Source: Bacillota bacterium | Lineage (GTDB): Bacteria > Bacillota_A > Clostridia > Peptostreptococcales > Anaerovoracaceae | Reading direction: 5' to 3' | Assembly: GCA_017437925.1 (NCBI GenBank) | Contig: JAFRWQ010000192.1 | Location: 1 to 13,852 of the forward strand | Length of the DNA stretch: 13,852 nt | Part shown: positions 13,183-13,852 of the stretch, piece after piece | Layout of the letters: each line of letters begins with the position of its first letter | Numbering within the stretch: the first letter of the stretch is position 1 | Made by a program: the position numbers and the translations under genes | The notes under the pieces: model-generated | The model's input: the letters and a program-made list of their open reading frames with translations, nothing else | What the model was told of the DNA's origin: nothing | The model's database searches: none

Positions 13183-13523
13183 ATAATGAGTTATTAGAGA
13201 TTAAAAATGACTATGTTTTTTATGGGTCAATGCTCAATGATTGTACATCGAAAACTAAGAGCCGTAAACACAACAAGGCAATGGGACAATTGTCCATACT
13301 ATATCACAAAGCGGAAACGATGAGTGACAAATCTTTTTATCTTGAATTGTTAGATAATGAAATGCCTAAAATCAGAACGATAGTAGCAGCGCATTGTTTA
13401 GGGTTAGGTATATACTTGGATAAGGCGCAAGAAGTGTTGAAAGAGATTGCAGAGGATAAAAACGATCCTATTATGGCATTCGAAGCGAAAGCGACACTTG
13501 AAGTTTGGGAAAAACGAGGGTAA
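13179..13523 (+). CDS. DUF2019-like protein, probable toxin-locus accessory or immunity protein
   Basis: This protein of 114 aa is all-helical in pattern. Its C-terminal half, LLDNEMPKIRTIVAAHCLGL (from about residue 56) then DKAQEVLKEIAEDKND and IMAFEAKATLEVWEKRG, fits the DUF2019 pattern: a HEAT-like repeat with a conserved hydrophobic-R-x-x-A-A-x-x-x-L core and a final FxAxxxLxxW motif. Proteins of this group are commonly found beside Rhs and other polymorphic-toxin genes. I prefer the ATG at 13179, because GGAG (13168-13171) lies 7 nt upstream and the ATG overlaps the TGA of the preceding remnant. An in-frame ATG at 13140 would add 13 residues but has no ribosome binding site. Binding of a cognate toxin is inference; the biochemical role of the family is not established. 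Confidence 0.65.
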   Translation: MNNELLEIKNDYVFYGSMLNDCTSKTKSRKHNKAMGQLSILYHKAETMSDKSFYLELLDNEMPKIRTIVAAHCLGLGIYLDKAQEVLKEIAEDKNDPIMAFEAKATLEVWEKRG

Positions 13524-13621
13524 TGTATCCTCCCTTCTTGTGAATACATCGTATATGAAAATGTTGCAGGGATACAGTCCTGAAACTCCGGAATAACTAT
13601 GCATATTTCCTTATAATCGCC

Positions 13622-13705
13622 AAAATAGATACTTCTCATCACTTTAGGGCTTTAAAAATATACTGCCCATGGTTGAACCCAGTTGAGAGCGTCAAATCAA
13701 CATAA
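13622..13705 (+). pseudogene. Possible DDE transposase C-terminal remnant
   Basis: A short plus-strand frame contains YCPWLNPVESV (13661-13693) shortly before a TAA stop. This resembles the LPPYCPWLNPVE-type motif around the last catalytic glutamate of IS630-like and related DDE transposases. No other transposase sequence, inverted repeats or target duplication could be found, so at most it is a decayed remnant. The match is short and could be chance. Confidence 0.3.
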
Positions 13706-13713
13706 AATATAGC

Positions 13714-13756
13714 GCCTGCCCGGGATCTATCCCGGGCAGGCCAATATCATTTTTTA
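13714..13756 (+). terminator. Perfect GC-rich hairpin, probable terminator
   Basis: A perfect 12-bp stem (GCCTGCCCGGGA and TCCCGGGCAGGC) with a 4-nt TCTA loop stands out from AT-rich surroundings. A T-run (13751-13755) follows, but 9 nt after the stem, which is far for an ideal terminator; on the minus strand TATATTTTATG follows. It probably marks the end of transcription of the island, or of a minus-strand gene beyond the right edge. Confidence 0.6.
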
Positions 13757-13852
13757 TGAGGAAATAATACCTGACATCGCTGTAAGTACTTAAACCCGTT
13801 AAGTTAAGAGCTTATGCTCCTGTTGCCATTCTTTCTTGTAACAGCACGAAAG

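Larger units (their letters stand above)
13524..13852. other. AT-rich right end without an intact gene
   Basis: This stretch holds only a possible transposase remnant (13622-13705) and a perfect hairpin (13714-13741). At the extreme right, a minus-strand frame ending in TAA at 13812-13814 (reading FVLLQERMATGA) could be the tail of a gene outside the window, but 12 codons are too few to judge. Confidence 0.5.

Noticed and set aside
13337..13642. Minus-strand frame opposite the DUF2019-like gene
   Set aside because: It overlaps a gene with recognisable family pattern and correct start signals, and has no supporting signals of its own.
13812..13852. Tail of a minus-strand gene entering from the right edge (FVLLQERMATGA)
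   Set aside because: Only 12 codons are visible and other frames there also look protein-like, so it cannot be supported as a gene.

Overview
The window looks like a chromosomal segment of an anaerobic, peptide- and amino-acid-using bacterium, most likely a GC-rich member of the Clostridia (Bacillota). The support is indirect: an EcfA1/EcfA2 transporter pair, strong AGGAGG-type ribosome binding sites, sigma-70 promoters with extended -10 boxes, and frequent AGG (Arg) and ATA (Ile) codons. The assignment is an inference and not firm.

Left part (1-4340, GC-rich). A minus-strand operon starts at a good promoter (2783-2811). It encodes a secreted protein of unknown function, then EcfA1, then EcfA2, which runs off the left edge; the genes overlap by 8 and 16 bp. 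Divergent from it on the plus strand are a small two-helix membrane protein and pyrrolidone-carboxylate peptidase (pcp), which overlap by 89 bp and end at a strong terminator. Next comes a small minus-strand unit (promoter 4160-4188, possible 47-codon ORF, shared terminator), then the terminator of the following operon.

Middle part (4373-11565, GC-rich, all minus strand). Reading in the direction of transcription, there are two tandem, closely related AbgB/M20D-type amidohydrolases. The first has its own promoter and is followed by a terminator. The second has a new promoter and is followed at 21 bp by a copper P1B-ATPase (copA) and at 16 bp by an M81/MlrC-family metallopeptidase. The theme is hydrolysis of amide-linked or peptide-derived substrates, with a copper exporter in the same operon. 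The CopA ORF ends in an extra CopZ-like metal-binding domain, and a good Shine-Dalgarno and ATG lie in frame just before that domain, so a separate CopZ-like chaperone could also be made.

Right part (about 11700-13852, clearly AT-rich, plus strand). Base composition and coding style change abruptly. This region looks like a decaying polymorphic-toxin locus. It holds an orphan Rhs tip (only the last piece of the Rhs core plus a short unrecognised C-terminal domain, without a normal start), two tandem paralogous small membrane proteins that could be immunity proteins, the tail of a truncated gene, a DUF2019-like protein joined to that tail by an ATGA overlap, a possible transposase remnant, and a perfect 12-bp hairpin. 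This island is the best candidate for something undescribed: a possible membrane-directed Rhs C-terminal toxin with duplicated membrane immunity proteins. No tRNA, rRNA or CRISPR array was seen.
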